Assembly (NCBI RefSeq): GCF_017873675.1
Contig: NZ_JAGGKK010000018.1
Coordinates: 1 to 64,000 of the forward strand
Reading direction: 5' to 3'
DNA from: Virgibacillus litoralis
Lineage (GTDB): Bacteria > Bacillota > Bacilli > Bacillales > Amphibacillaceae
DNA length: 64,000 nt
Position numbers and translations under genes: made by a program
The notes under the pieces: generated by a model
The model's input: the letters and a program-made list of their open reading frames with translations, nothing else
What the model was told of the DNA's origin: nothing
Database searches by the model: none
Shown here: positions 55,742 to 64,000 of the stretch, one piece after another
Layout of the letters: the number at the start of each line of letters is the position of its first letter
Numbering within the stretch: position 1 is the first letter of the stretch

Positions 55742-56098
55742 TTATAGCCAATTTTCATTGAAGGTTTCTTCCTTGAATCCAACAGTTGCTTTTTTTCCGT
55801 CTGTTGTAAGTGGCCGCTTAATTAGCATACCATCAGATGCCAAAATATCAGCCATTTCTTCAGTAGTCGCATCTTTAATTTTATCCTTAATATTTAATTC
55901 ACGGTATTTCTTGCCGCTCGTATTAAAAAACTTTTTAGGTGGTAATCCACTTTTTGCAATTAGGCTCTTAAGCTGATCACTCGATGGTGGAGCGTTCACA
56001 ATATGTATGCTAGTATAGTCGATTTGATGATCGTCTAACCATTTCTTCGCCTTTTTACAAGTGCCGCAATTTGGATACCAGTAAAACGATAATCCCAT
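55742..56098 (-). CDS. yusI: ArsC/Spx family protein YusI
   Basis: A 118-residue member of the arsenate reductase/Spx fold: SFYWYPNCGTCKKAKKWLDD (CxxC at about 10-13), then LIAKSGLPPKKFFNTSGKKYRELNI and LIKRPLTTDGKKATVGFKEE. ArsC uses the Cys and a later Arg (KRPL) for arsenate; YusI's function is not known. ATG 56098 follows AGGAGGGGTGAA; 32 in-frame codons upstream are ignored. Confidence 0.87.
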   Translation of the reverse strand: MGLSFYWYPNCGTCKKAKKWLDDHQIDYTSIHIVNAPPSSDQLKSLIAKSGLPPKKFFNTSGKKYRELNIKDKIKDATTEEMADILASDGMLIKRPLTTDGKKATVGFKEETFNENWL

Positions 56099-56259
56099 TT
56101 CACCCCTCCTAACAATTTCAGATGTTGTTTTTATTATAGCAAAAATAATGAAGATCGGTCGATGGAATTGTGAACTTTCAAAGACTTCCTGCAAAAGATT
56201 TATATGTTCACCTCTTGTGCTATAATACAGGCAGATTAGTTAATAGGTGGGAATGATTG

Positions 56260-56811
56260 ATGCATTATATAAACGCTTTACCGGTATACTTTATCCTCCT
56301 GTCCCTTGTCATTTTCATATCTATAAGGTTCATAGTTTTAAAGAAAACTGGCCAAAAAATTATCTTATTACAGGAATTCATCTACAGTTTGTGGATTATT
56401 TATATGGAAAGTTTACTTTATCTGACAGTATTTCCTTCCACAGATGCCACTCGAAGCGATTGGGTAGGCATAAATCTAATACCATTTAACACAATCGAAA
56501 ATTACTTATTTTTATTCTCCCAAGGTGGGATATCCGTCGCTTCTGTTAATCTATTAGGAAATACTGCTGTATTTGTTCCAATGGGAATATTACTTGTATT
56601 AATAAATAGCAAGATCAGTTTTAAAAAGATGTTTCTAATAGGTATTGGAACATCATTTGTTATTGAATTAACGCAACTTGTTCTTTCTTCACTCAATGTC
56701 CTTTCAAGAAGTTTTGACGTTGATGATGTTATATTAAACACAACCGGCGTTATTATAGGGTTCGCAATAATGAAAATTGGAATGTTTTTTATTAAAAAGA
56801 AAAAGTTATAA
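56260..56811 (+). CDS. VanZ family membrane protein
   Basis: A 183-residue protein with four or five helices. The VanZ-like pattern is seen in ESLLYLTVFPS, WVGINLIPFNTIENY, NLLGNTAVFVPMGILL, FVIELTQLVLSSLNVLSRSFDVDDVILNTTGVIIGF. VanZ gives low teicoplanin resistance in enterococci, but most relatives have no known role, so no resistance claim is made. ATG 56260 follows AGGTGG; a TTG one codon earlier is possible. It is divergent from yusI. Confidence 0.85.
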   Translation: MHYINALPVYFILLSLVIFISIRFIVLKKTGQKIILLQEFIYSLWIIYMESLLYLTVFPSTDATRSDWVGINLIPFNTIENYLFLFSQGGISVASVNLLGNTAVFVPMGILLVLINSKISFKKMFLIGIGTSFVIELTQLVLSSLNVLSRSFDVDDVILNTTGVIIGFAIMKIGMFFIKKKKL

Positions 56812-57223
56812 TTGCATTTGTTAGTTTTTAGGATGAAGTGAGAAAATCGAAGCAAACGATATGCATATCAAGTACGCAGCTCGAGGAGAATTGCCAGATG
56901 CTCTAAGGTGCGGAGCGCTGCCTAACCACTCATTGTATATCAACAGCAACAATCTCTTGAAAACTGCCAAATGGAAAACCACCCCCCACTCTAAAGTGGA
57001 GGGTGGTTATTTTATTGTCTAGCGTACTATAAAATTTAAATGCTGTGGATAACTGGACTTCCGAATCTGCCACGTCCAGCTCCAGCGCCTAGCGCCTAGT
57101 GGACTTCCCTCCCCGTGTCTACGATAAGTCAACATCGAATCGCTTACGCTCTTCGTGTATCCTTTATCTCACACGGGTCAGTCCAGTCCATACGGCGCTG
57201 AACAGGCGCTTGCGCTTTAGTTC
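56812..57223. repeat. Gap after the VanZ-like gene: hairpin and CAGGCGCTTG-type element
   Basis: No coding gene. A perfect-type hairpin AACCACCC-CCACT / AGTGG-GGGTGGTT lies at 56978-57006. From about 57044 to 57221 lies a dispersed element with blocks GGACTTCCGAATCTGCCACGTCCAGCTCC, GCGCCTAGTGGACTTCC, ACGATAAGTCAACATCG, CCTTTATCTC and GGCGCTGAACAGGCGCTTGCG. A second copy lies at 60366-60577. It ends two bases before the fadE stop codon. Elements of this kind are common in Bacillus intergenic regions. Confidence 0.75.
56978..57012 (+). terminator. Hairpin terminator downstream of the VanZ-like gene
   Basis: AACCACCCcCCACT / AGTGGaGGGTGGTT stem with a four-base loop, then TTATTTTATT. Confidence 0.7.
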
Positions 57224-59008
57224 TTAGACTAGATATTTTTCTTCCTCAATTATCTTAGCAGCAATTTCGCGTTTTTTCCCAATCACATCTGTTGGCGTGT
57301 GACGAGTCAGCTTACGTAATGATGAAAGCATCATACGGAGAGTATCGCCTGATTCAACTGCAATTAGAGTTTCTTTTGCATCTGCCTCAATGCGATTAAA
57401 TGCTTCTTGCACATATACTTGTGTATAAAGAAGTTTTTGTTTATTCTTTTCTTCTCCAGACTTAGTAACTGCTTTTTCTGTACGAAGAATTGCAGATTCC
57501 ATGTTATAGACTTCAGCTGTCATATCAGCAAGATTTACAAGGATCTCCTGTTCATTTTCAAGCTTTTTCCCATATTTCTGTGCTGCTAGACCAGCACCAA
57601 GCAATACCATTTTCTTCGCATTTTTCAATAGATATTTTTCCTGTTCTAATGTTTCATCGCCCACTTCCTCAGGCATCATCATCATTAGTTCTTCCTGAAG
57701 ACTCTGTGCTTGTTGAAGTAATGGCAGTTCACCTTTCATTGCTTTTTTCAGCAATGTTCCAGGAACGATTAATCGGTTAATTTCATTTGTTCCTTCAAAA
57801 ATACGGTTAATTCGTGAGTCACGATATGCACGCGCAACTTCATATTCTTCCATAAAGCCATACCCACCGTGCAGCTGAACAGCTTCATCTGTTACATAAT
57901 CAAGACATTCGGTTGCAGTGTATTTATTCATGGAGCACTCGATTTGATATTCTGCAATTGCCTTAGCAACTTCACGGCCATCTTTTAATTCCTCATCGGA
58001 CAAAGCACCCATACGTTGTTCAAACAATCCTACTGTACGATATACAGCACTTTCGTTCGCATAGGTTCTTGTTGCCATTGTTGCTAATTTTTCCTGTGTT
58101 AGGCTGAAACTTGAAATTGGCGTATTAAATTGCTTACGTTCATTCACATATTTTGTTGCCACTTCAAGTGCACGTTTTGATCCACCTACACCGCCAATTG
58201 CCAGCTTATAACGGCCAACGTTAAGGATGTTAAATGCAATAACATGACCACGGCCTTTTTCACCTAATAGATTTTCAACTGGTACTTCTGCATCTTCCAG
58301 AATTAATGTACGAGTTGACGAGCTCTTAATACCCATTTTCTTTTCTTCCGGTCCTGTTGAGACACCAGGGAATTCACGCTCAACAATAAACGCTGAGAAA
58401 TGTTCGCCGTCAATTTTTGCATAAACAATAAAAACATCCGCAAATGCTGAGTTAGTGATCCACTGTTTCTCACCATTTAAAATAAAGTGTGTACCTGCGT
58501 CGTTTAATTTTGCGGTTGTTTTTGCTCCCATTGCATCTGACCCTGAGCTTGGTTCGGTTAATGCATATGCAGCCAATAATTCACCTGTGGCAAGTTTTGG
58601 CAAGTATTTTTCTTTTTGCTCATCATTACCGAAGAATACAATTGGTAATGAACCGATACCAACATGAGCTCCGTGTGTTACCGAGAATCCACCAGCACGT
58701 GAAAACTTCTCCGTAATTAGTGATGAACTGATTTTATCGAGTGCAAGACCTCCATATTCCTCTGGAACATCAGAACCAAGCAATCCTAGTTCCCCAGCCT
58801 TTTTCAATAAGTCTACTGAATGTTCAAATTCATGGTTTTCCAGATTATCAATTTTTGGTACGACTTCACCTAATACAAAGTCTTCTGTTGTCTTTGCAAT
58901 CATTTTATGTTCTTCAGTAAAATCTTCTGGTGTGATGACATCTTCACCTGTTAAATCTTCTGTTAAAAATGCTCCACCTTTAAAAATTTTCTCTTTTGTT
59001 TCGCTCAT
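57224..59008 (-). CDS. fadE: Acyl-CoA dehydrogenase FadE
   Basis: A 594-residue FAD enzyme catalysing the first step of beta-oxidation. The acyl-CoA dehydrogenase core spans about 35-400: FAD and substrate motifs AAYALTEPSSGSDA and EKQWITNS, and HGGYGFMEEYEVARAYRDSRINRIFEGTNEI across about 385-415. The extra 170-residue C-terminal helical domain is typical of the long FadE/YusJ and VLCAD type. GGAAAGGAACG precedes the ATG. It is third in fadN-fadA-fadE, separated from fadA by 170 bases that contain a hairpin and a short repeat array. Confidence 0.95.
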   Translation of the reverse strand: MSETKEKIFKGGAFLTEDLTGEDVITPEDFTEEHKMIAKTTEDFVLGEVVPKIDNLENHEFEHSVDLLKKAGELGLLGSDVPEEYGGLALDKISSSLITEKFSRAGGFSVTHGAHVGIGSLPIVFFGNDEQKEKYLPKLATGELLAAYALTEPSSGSDAMGAKTTAKLNDAGTHFILNGEKQWITNSAFADVFIVYAKIDGEHFSAFIVEREFPGVSTGPEEKKMGIKSSSTRTLILEDAEVPVENLLGEKGRGHVIAFNILNVGRYKLAIGGVGGSKRALEVATKYVNERKQFNTPISSFSLTQEKLATMATRTYANESAVYRTVGLFEQRMGALSDEELKDGREVAKAIAEYQIECSMNKYTATECLDYVTDEAVQLHGGYGFMEEYEVARAYRDSRINRIFEGTNEINRLIVPGTLLKKAMKGELPLLQQAQSLQEELMMMMPEEVGDETLEQEKYLLKNAKKMVLLGAGLAAQKYGKKLENEQEILVNLADMTAEVYNMESAILRTEKAVTKSGEEKNKQKLLYTQVYVQEAFNRIEADAKETLIAVESGDTLRMMLSSLRKLTRHTPTDVIGKKREIAAKIIEEEKYLV

Positions 59009-59035
59009 TTAAATCGTTCCTTTCCATTATTGGAT

Positions 59036-59165
59036 GGGCGCCATAATTTTGGCGCCCTTATTTCTTTCTTCCAGTTGATGAACTTGTGAACTTCAGCACT
59101 TGTGAGTTGTGAACTTCGAGCAAGTTAGTTGTGTACTTCGGCGAATCTGCAGTAAACTACGGCAT
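59036..59165. repeat. Hairpin and 22-bp repeat array between fadA and fadE
   Basis: A GC-rich hairpin GGGCGCC / GGCGCCC with an 8-base loop is at 59036-59060; the T-run follows on the plus strand, so for the fad transcript it acts more as a structure than a terminator. Next to it the word GTGAACTTC/GTGTACTTC/GTAAACTAC recurs with G at 59086, 59109, 59131 and 59152, spaced 23, 22 and 21 bases. Confidence 0.6.
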
Positions 59166-59178
59166 TTGGCACTCAACT

Positions 59179-60354
59179 TTATAAGAGTTCAAACACTCCA
59201 GCAGCACCCATGCCGCCACCGATACACATTGTCACGACTCCATATTGTACGTTACGGCGTTTCATTTCATGAATAAGGCTTAACGTTAATTTTGTACCTG
59301 TCATACCAAGTGGGTGACCAAGTGCAATCGCACCACCGTTTACATTAACAATGTTCGGGTCTAGATCAAGTGCCTGGATTACTCGAACAGATTGTGATGC
59401 GAATGCTTCGTTTAACTCGAATAATCCGATATCAGATAGTTCTAGTCCAGCTATTTTCAATGCTTTTGGTACTGCTTCAACAGGACCAACACCCATAATT
59501 TCCGGTTCTACTCCGGCTACCGCGAATGAACGGAACTTAGCTAGCGGCTTAAGCCCTTCTGAATCTGCTTTATCACGGTCCATTAAAAGTACGGAACCAG
59601 CCCCATCACTCATTTGCGAAGAGTTACCCGCTGTAACAGAACCTGTTACGTTAAACGCTGGGCGAAGTTTTCCCAATACTTCCTTCGTTGTTCCTGGACG
59701 TACGCCCTCATCCATTTCAAACATAAATTTCTTTTCTTCTATTTTATTTTTCTCGCCAACAACTCGATTTGTCACTTCTACCGGGACAATTTCATCCTTA
59801 AATTTACCTTCTTGTATTGCCTTACCAGCTCGTTCATGACTTTGTACAGCAAAGGCATCCTGGTCTTCACGGGAAATACCAAAGCGATTTGCTACTTCTT
59901 CTGCTGTGTGACCCATTCCCATATAATATCCTGGTGCATCCTGGACAAGCTTTGTATTTGGCTTAATAACATGACCACCCATTGGAATCAGGCTCATTGA
60001 TTCTGCACCACCAGCAATGATAGAGTCACTTGCACCAACCATAATACGTTCTGCTGCATATGCAATACTTTGTAAACCTGATGAACAATAGCGGTTGATT
60101 GTAATTCCTGGCACATCATTTCTTAGTCCTGCCAAACCGGCGATGTTACGTGCCATGTTCATACCCTGTTCTGCTTCTGGCATTGCACATCCAATAATCA
60201 CATCATCAATATTTCCGTCGTAATTTCCTGCACGCTTCAATGTTTCTTTTATTGTTAATGCTGCTAAATCATCTGGCCTTGAATTTGCTAGTGATCCTTT
60301 ATTTGCTCTTCCTACAGGGGTTCTTGCACCTGCAACAATTACTGCTTCCTTCAC
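59179..60354 (-). CDS. fadA: Acetyl-CoA acyltransferase (thiolase) FadA
   Basis: A 391-residue degradative thiolase cleaving 3-ketoacyl-CoA. The nucleophile is Cys90 in INRYCSSGLQS, with the His in GAIALGHPLGMTG and the second Cys in VVTMCIGGGMGAA. The start is GTG 60354 after GAGGGGGAAGAAAT. It follows fadN by 223 bases occupied by a dispersed repeat, so the operon contains an unusually long internal gap. Confidence 0.95.
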   Translation of the reverse strand: MKEAVIVAGARTPVGRANKGSLANSRPDDLAALTIKETLKRAGNYDGNIDDVIIGCAMPEAEQGMNMARNIAGLAGLRNDVPGITINRYCSSGLQSIAYAAERIMVGASDSIIAGGAESMSLIPMGGHVIKPNTKLVQDAPGYYMGMGHTAEEVANRFGISREDQDAFAVQSHERAGKAIQEGKFKDEIVPVEVTNRVVGEKNKIEEKKFMFEMDEGVRPGTTKEVLGKLRPAFNVTGSVTAGNSSQMSDGAGSVLLMDRDKADSEGLKPLAKFRSFAVAGVEPEIMGVGPVEAVPKALKIAGLELSDIGLFELNEAFASQSVRVIQALDLDPNIVNVNGGAIALGHPLGMTGTKLTLSLIHEMKRRNVQYGVVTMCIGGGMGAAGVFELL

Positions 60355-60365
60355 ATTTCTTCCCC

Positions 60366-60577
60366 CTCTTCTTATTGTCTAACTCCGGCGTCCAACGGCT
60401 AGTGGACTTCCTTTACCTACGTACGATAAGTCAACATCGGCTCGCTGGGTAAAGGATGGCCGACTAATTACGGCCTTTGCGGCCAACGTCGGCATACCCC
60501 TGTTGCAGGGGCAGGTTTCCTTTATCTCCTACGACTCAGTCCAGACCATACGCCGCTAACCGTACGCCTCCGCTTTT
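60366..60577. repeat. CAGGCGCTTG-type dispersed element between fadN and fadA
   Basis: Blocks GCTAGTGGACTTCC, ACGATAAGTCAACATCG, TTTCCTTTATCTCCTACG and CAGTCCAGACCATACGCCGC match the element at 57044-57221. Inserted within are nested hairpins: GCCGAC / GTCGGC around GGCC..GGCC (about 60449-60495) and CCCCTG / CAGGGG. The element abuts the fadN stop codon, as the other copy abuts fadE. Confidence 0.75.
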
Positions 60578-62977
60578 CTAGTTACGTAGTGGTTTTCCTT
60601 TTAATAACATGTGTTGCATACGCTGTTGCGTTTTTGGTTCAGCAATTAAACTTAAGAAAGCTTCACGCTCTAAATCGAGCATTACCTGTTCGTCAATTAA
60701 TGTTCCTTCTTTAATACGTCCACCTGATAAAACGTAGGCAAGTTTTTCAGCAATTTTCACATCATGATCTGATGCATATCCGCCAAACCGAAGTGTCTTC
60801 GCACCTAACAGCATTGCCGCATATCCAGCTTCGCCTACTACAGGGATCTTTTCGCGTTTCGGTGCTTGATAGCCAGCACTAGCTAGCGCCAATACTTTTT
60901 CCTTTGCATCATGTAACAAGTGATCCGGATTTACACTAATAGCATCGTTACTATTCAAAAATCCATTTTCACGAGCTTCAGCGGCTGAGGTTGATACTTT
61001 TGCCATCGCTACTTTTTCAAAAACATCGTTTGCTACTTTTGTCAGGTCTAAATCTACGCCCTGTGGCAAATTACGAAGTTCTTTTAGATAAAGTTCTTTC
61101 GTTCCGCCGCCACCTGGGATTAATCCGACACCAAACTCAACAAGACCCATATAGGTTTCAGGAGATGCCTGGATAGAAGCTGCTGGCAATGAAACTTCAG
61201 CACCTCCGCCAAGTGCCATATTGAATGGTGCAGTTACAACTGGCTTCTCTGAATACTTAATATTCATCGCCATCTTTTGGAATTGACTGACAACCATATC
61301 CAATTCAAAGAAATTATCATCTTGTGCTTCCATTAGCATCATACCAAGGTTCGCACCAACACAGAAGTTCTTACCTTGATTTCCGATTACTAGTCCTTTA
61401 TAATTTCTTCCTACTTCTTCAATTGCAAAGTTTACCATTTGGATGATATCAAGACCGATTGCATTACTTTGTGAATGGAACTCCAGTCCTGCAACACCAT
61501 CACCTAAATCTATTAAACTTGCTCCCGTATTCTTTTTGATGACCCCATTAACATCTTTTAAACGCTTTAAATTAATTTCTTTTTCATTAAAGCTCTGTTG
61601 CTTGTATTCACCTTTATCATAGTAATATACATTGCCATTTTCGGTTTTATAAAAGGTCTCGTTTCCATTTTCCAGTAGCTCAAGCACCCATTCAGGTACT
61701 GTTTCACCTTCTTCCTGCATCCGTTCAACAGATTTACGCAAACCAATTGCATCCCATGTTTCAAAAGGACCAATTTCCCAGCCGAATCCCCATTTCATTG
61801 CCTGGTCAATGGATACGATATCATCAGCAATTTCACCTGTAAGCTGTGCAGAATAAATTAAAACTGGCTTCATTATTGACCATACCAAGTCACTTGCTCT
61901 GTCGCCTTTAGCTGATACAAGCGCTTTCAATTTACGACGGGATCCTTTTTCCTGCTTAGCCATTTCCGTAGCAGCAGTTTTTAGTTTTTTACGATCCTCA
62001 TATTCTAGTGTTTCCGGATTCAATTCATAGATTGTACTTCCGTCTTTCCCTTTTTTCTTAAGGAAAAACCCTTGACCACTCTTGGCACCAAGCCAGCCGT
62101 TATCCTGCATTTTCAAAATAAAATCAGGAACATCGAATACTTCTTTTTCTGCACCTTCAACCTGATCGTAAACATTTTTAGCAACGTGAATAAATGTATC
62201 TAAACCGACAACATCCAAGGTACGGAATGTAGCACTTTTTGGACGTCCAATCATTGGCCCGGTAACAGAATCTACTTCACCAACACTGTACCCGCCTTTT
62301 AACATTTCCTGTACCGTCACAAGCAATCCATATGTACCGATACGATTGGCAATGAAGTTTGGTGTGTCTTTTGCTTCAACTACACCTTTGCCCAGCACAT
62401 TTTCGCCAAACGTTTTCATAAATTTCAGTACTTCTGGATCTGTATATTTTGTTGGAATAACTTCAAGCAATTTCAAATAGCGTGGCGGATTGAAAAAGTG
62501 TGTCCCGAGAAAATGCTTTTGAAAGTCCTCTGAGCAATCCGCAGCCATATCCTCTACCGAAATCCCTGAAGTATTGGAAGTAATAATGCTTCCCTCTTTA
62601 CGATATTTATCAACATTTGCGAATACTTTCTTTTTAATATCCAGGTTCTCTACAACAACCTCAATAACCCAATCAACTTCTCCTAGTTTTTCCATATCAT
62701 CATCCATATTACCAACTTCAATTAAGTCAAGACTTTTTGTTGAGGTAATTGGTGATGGATTTTGCTTACGCAAGGCTTTTTTGCTTTGTGCAGCAATACG
62801 ATTTCGTACAGCGCGATCCTCTAGTGTTAAGCCCTTCTTTTCTTCATCTTTTGTTAACTCTTTTGGTGCAATATCGAGCATAATTGTCGGTATTCCTACG
62901 TTGGCCAAGTGGGCAGCAATTCCAGACCCCATAACACCTGAGCCTAACACTGCAGCACGCTTGATTGTTTGCTTCAT
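60578..62977 (-). CDS. fadN: Multifunctional 3-hydroxyacyl-CoA dehydrogenase / enoyl-CoA hydratase FadN
   Basis: A 799-residue beta-oxidation enzyme. The N-terminal NAD-binding domain starts AAVLGSGVMGSGIAAHLAN, the 3HCDH signature DTPNFIANRIGTYGLL is near 205, and two 3HCDH helical domains follow. The enoyl-CoA hydratase domain is C-terminal, from about 480 (LEFHSQSNAIG ... GKNFCVGANLG, ALGGGAEVSLPAA). This order is the reverse of E. coli FadB and typical of Bacillus FadN. ATG 62977 follows AGGGGGACAAAAC. A FadR box lies in the leader 23 bases upstream. Confidence 0.95.
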   Translation of the reverse strand: MKQTIKRAAVLGSGVMGSGIAAHLANVGIPTIMLDIAPKELTKDEEKKGLTLEDRAVRNRIAAQSKKALRKQNPSPITSTKSLDLIEVGNMDDDMEKLGEVDWVIEVVVENLDIKKKVFANVDKYRKEGSIITSNTSGISVEDMAADCSEDFQKHFLGTHFFNPPRYLKLLEVIPTKYTDPEVLKFMKTFGENVLGKGVVEAKDTPNFIANRIGTYGLLVTVQEMLKGGYSVGEVDSVTGPMIGRPKSATFRTLDVVGLDTFIHVAKNVYDQVEGAEKEVFDVPDFILKMQDNGWLGAKSGQGFFLKKKGKDGSTIYELNPETLEYEDRKKLKTAATEMAKQEKGSRRKLKALVSAKGDRASDLVWSIMKPVLIYSAQLTGEIADDIVSIDQAMKWGFGWEIGPFETWDAIGLRKSVERMQEEGETVPEWVLELLENGNETFYKTENGNVYYYDKGEYKQQSFNEKEINLKRLKDVNGVIKKNTGASLIDLGDGVAGLEFHSQSNAIGLDIIQMVNFAIEEVGRNYKGLVIGNQGKNFCVGANLGMMLMEAQDDNFFELDMVVSQFQKMAMNIKYSEKPVVTAPFNMALGGGAEVSLPAASIQASPETYMGLVEFGVGLIPGGGGTKELYLKELRNLPQGVDLDLTKVANDVFEKVAMAKVSTSAAEARENGFLNSNDAISVNPDHLLHDAKEKVLALASAGYQAPKREKIPVVGEAGYAAMLLGAKTLRFGGYASDHDVKIAEKLAYVLSGGRIKEGTLIDEQVMLDLEREAFLSLIAEPKTQQRMQHMLLKGKPLRN

Positions 62978-62999
62978 GTTTTGTCCCCCTATCTTCATT

Positions 63000-63017
63000 T
63001 GAATGAATACTCATTCA
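63000..63017 (-). promoter_or_regulatory. FadR operator upstream of fadN
   Basis: TGAATGAATACTCATTCA, a near-perfect 18-base palindrome matching the Bacillus FadR (YsiA) consensus TGAATGAnTAnTCATTCA. FadR is released by long-chain acyl-CoA, so the operon is induced by fatty acids. Confidence 0.9.
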
Positions 63018-63064
63018 TTTTTAACTGTAAAAATAAAAGATAGTCACCTATCCATCTGTTTATT

Positions 63065-63093
63065 AGTATAAATTATATTCTGATATTTCGCAA
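63065..63093 (-). promoter_or_regulatory. Probable fadN promoter
   Basis: On the minus strand TTGCGA at 63088-63093, 17-base spacer, TATACT at 63065-63070. The FadR box is about 50 bases downstream of the -10 hexamer, so it would act as a roadblock. Confidence 0.55.
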
Positions 63094-63190
63094 TAAAAAA
63101 AGAGTATAATTTTTTCTATTTGGGCTTTAATGACCAGGGAAACTGCGTTAAACTATTATAGGCTTCATATACAGAAAGGACTTGACAGTT

Positions 63191-64000
63191 ATGAACAAAA
63201 AACTTGTAACCGAATACTTACAAATTATTATTGGTGCATCACTTGTCGCGCTTTCATATAATATATTCCTATTACCTTCAAAACTTGCAGCTGGTGGTAT
63301 TTCCGGGATAAGCACAATTCTTTTTGAACTATACGAATTAAGTCCTGCATTCACGCAATTTTTAATTAATCTTCCCATTTTTATAATCGGCTGGCTTGCA
63401 TTGGGTAAAGATTTTAGCTGGAAGACATTATTAGGAACATTTTGGGTCCCACTAGTTATTTTTCTAAGTGCAGATTTCCCCTACACAGTAACCAATCCGC
63501 TTTTAGGTGCAATCTATGGTGGTATTGTCTTAGGCGCTGGACTTGGCACCGTTTATAAAGGAAATGGATCAACTGGCGGTACCGCCGCAATTGCTCAAGT
63601 TGTAAAGAAATTTACTGGACTATCAAGTGGTTACTCTCAGTTAATTGTAGACGGTTTTGTAGTTGTTTCTTCTATTATCGTATTTAATCTTGAACTTACA
63701 TTATTTGCTTTAATGTGTATTTATGTAACAAGTAAAACAATTGATATCGTTCAATTACGTACATCAGCATCCAAATTAATTCTGATTATCACTGAAGATG
63801 AAGACAAAATTCAAGATCTTATTGGAAAGCGGATAGATCGCGGGTTAACTAAAGTCCGAACTATAGGTGGCTATTCAAATGAAAATAAAACAATGATTCT
63901 TTGTGTAACTGAACAACAGGAAGCAGTTCAACTGAAGAAAACATTGCAAAAAGAAGAGCCAACATCCTTTGTCATATTCCTTGATGCGTCAGAGGTACTG
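63191..64000 (+). CDS. YitT family membrane protein, partial (C-terminus beyond window)
   Basis: At least 270 codons without a stop at the window edge. The N-terminal YitT domain has five helices and the conserved FLLPSKLAAGGISGISTILF, AIYGGIVLGAGLGTVYKGNGSTGGTAAIAQVV and ALMCIYVTSKTIDIVQ segments. The C-terminal DUF2179 domain (KLILIITEDEDKIQDLIGKRIDRGLTKVRTIGGY) is cytoplasmic. AGAAAGGA lies about ten bases before ATG 63191. Function unknown; the protein appears to lack only about its last 15-20 residues. Confidence 0.88.
   Translation, partial: MNKKLVTEYLQIIIGASLVALSYNIFLLPSKLAAGGISGISTILFELYELSPAFTQFLINLPIFIIGWLALGKDFSWKTLLGTFWVPLVIFLSADFPYTVTNPLLGAIYGGIVLGAGLGTVYKGNGSTGGTAAIAQVVKKFTGLSSGYSQLIVDGFVVVSSIIVFNLELTLFALMCIYVTSKTIDIVQLRTSASKLILIITEDEDKIQDLIGKRIDRGLTKVRTIGGYSNENKTMILCVTEQQEAVQLKKTLQKEEPTSFVIFLDASEVL

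Noticed and set aside
56260-56811. Glycopeptide resistance gene vanZ
   Set aside because: Only the fold family matches; no vanHAX cluster is present and most VanZ-like proteins have no resistance role.

Overview
The window is about 64 kb of low-GC Firmicute chromosome from a Bacillaceae member, most likely a halotolerant genus near Oceanobacillus, Virgibacillus or Lentibacillus. The assignment rests on low GC, strong AGGAGG-type ribosome binding sites with frequent GTG/TTG starts, spore-specific genes (yutH, yunB, yutC, kapB), S-box and L-box riboswitches, and a gene order that follows the yug-yui-yum-yut-yun-suf-met-yus block of Bacillus subtilis. No rRNA, tRNA, prophage, transposase gene or CRISPR array was found; this is mostly core chromosome.

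Layout: 0.3-5.3 kb, a large secreted subtilase (bacillopeptidase F type) and a 690-bp gap. 5.3-14.1 kb, M42 aminopeptidase, a thioredoxin-like protein, a YugO-type K+ channel with YugN, an S1-domain protein, YuzA, glucose-6-phosphate isomerase, a 21-bp minisatellite, the C-S lyase PatB, lipoprotein superoxide dismutase and KapB. 14.1-18.5 kb, a KhtTU cation/proton antiporter, an orphan HPr, DeoD, BioY with a BirA box, and YuiD. 18.7-24.8 kb, YuiC, a MoxR/DUF58/DUF4129 operon, YuiB and the type II NADH dehydrogenase YumB. 25.1-35.2 kb, YumC ferredoxin reductase, YutM and YutI Fe-S carriers, DapF, YuzD and the yut cluster through the M23 peptidase YunA. 35.3-44.4 kb, a MetPS-like Na+/amino-acid symporter pair, an NhaC-family transporter under a lysine riboswitch, YunB, an HD-GYP protein and YunC-YunD-YunE. 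45.0-50.2 kb, the complete sufCDSUB operon. 51.1-54.6 kb, metNIQ under a SAM-I riboswitch, then yusE and yusF. 55.3-63.0 kb, GcvH, YusI, a VanZ-like protein and the fadN-fadA-fadE beta-oxidation operon with a FadR box. The window ends inside a YitT-family membrane protein.

Several genes fit together: Fe-S assembly (suf plus YutM and YutI), sulfur amino-acid metabolism (metNIQ, PatB, possibly the MetPS pair), lysine and diaminopimelate metabolism (DapF, the L-box transporter), NAD(P)H redox (YumB, YumC) and fatty-acid degradation (fadNAE, one operator).

The least explained content is intergenic. At least five dispersed repeat families occur: a double-hairpin palindrome (five copies), a 51-bp unit seen at two loci in both orientations, arrays with 21- to 23-bp periodicity at three loci, a GC-rich terminal-inverted-repeat element present as an inverted pair, and a CAGGCGCTTG-type element flanking the fad genes. 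Two places stand out: the lysine riboswitch separated from its transporter by the inverted repeat pair, and the promoter, inverted repeat and intrinsic terminator stacked upstream of patB. All identifications come from reading the sequence and recalled family knowledge; no database search was run.
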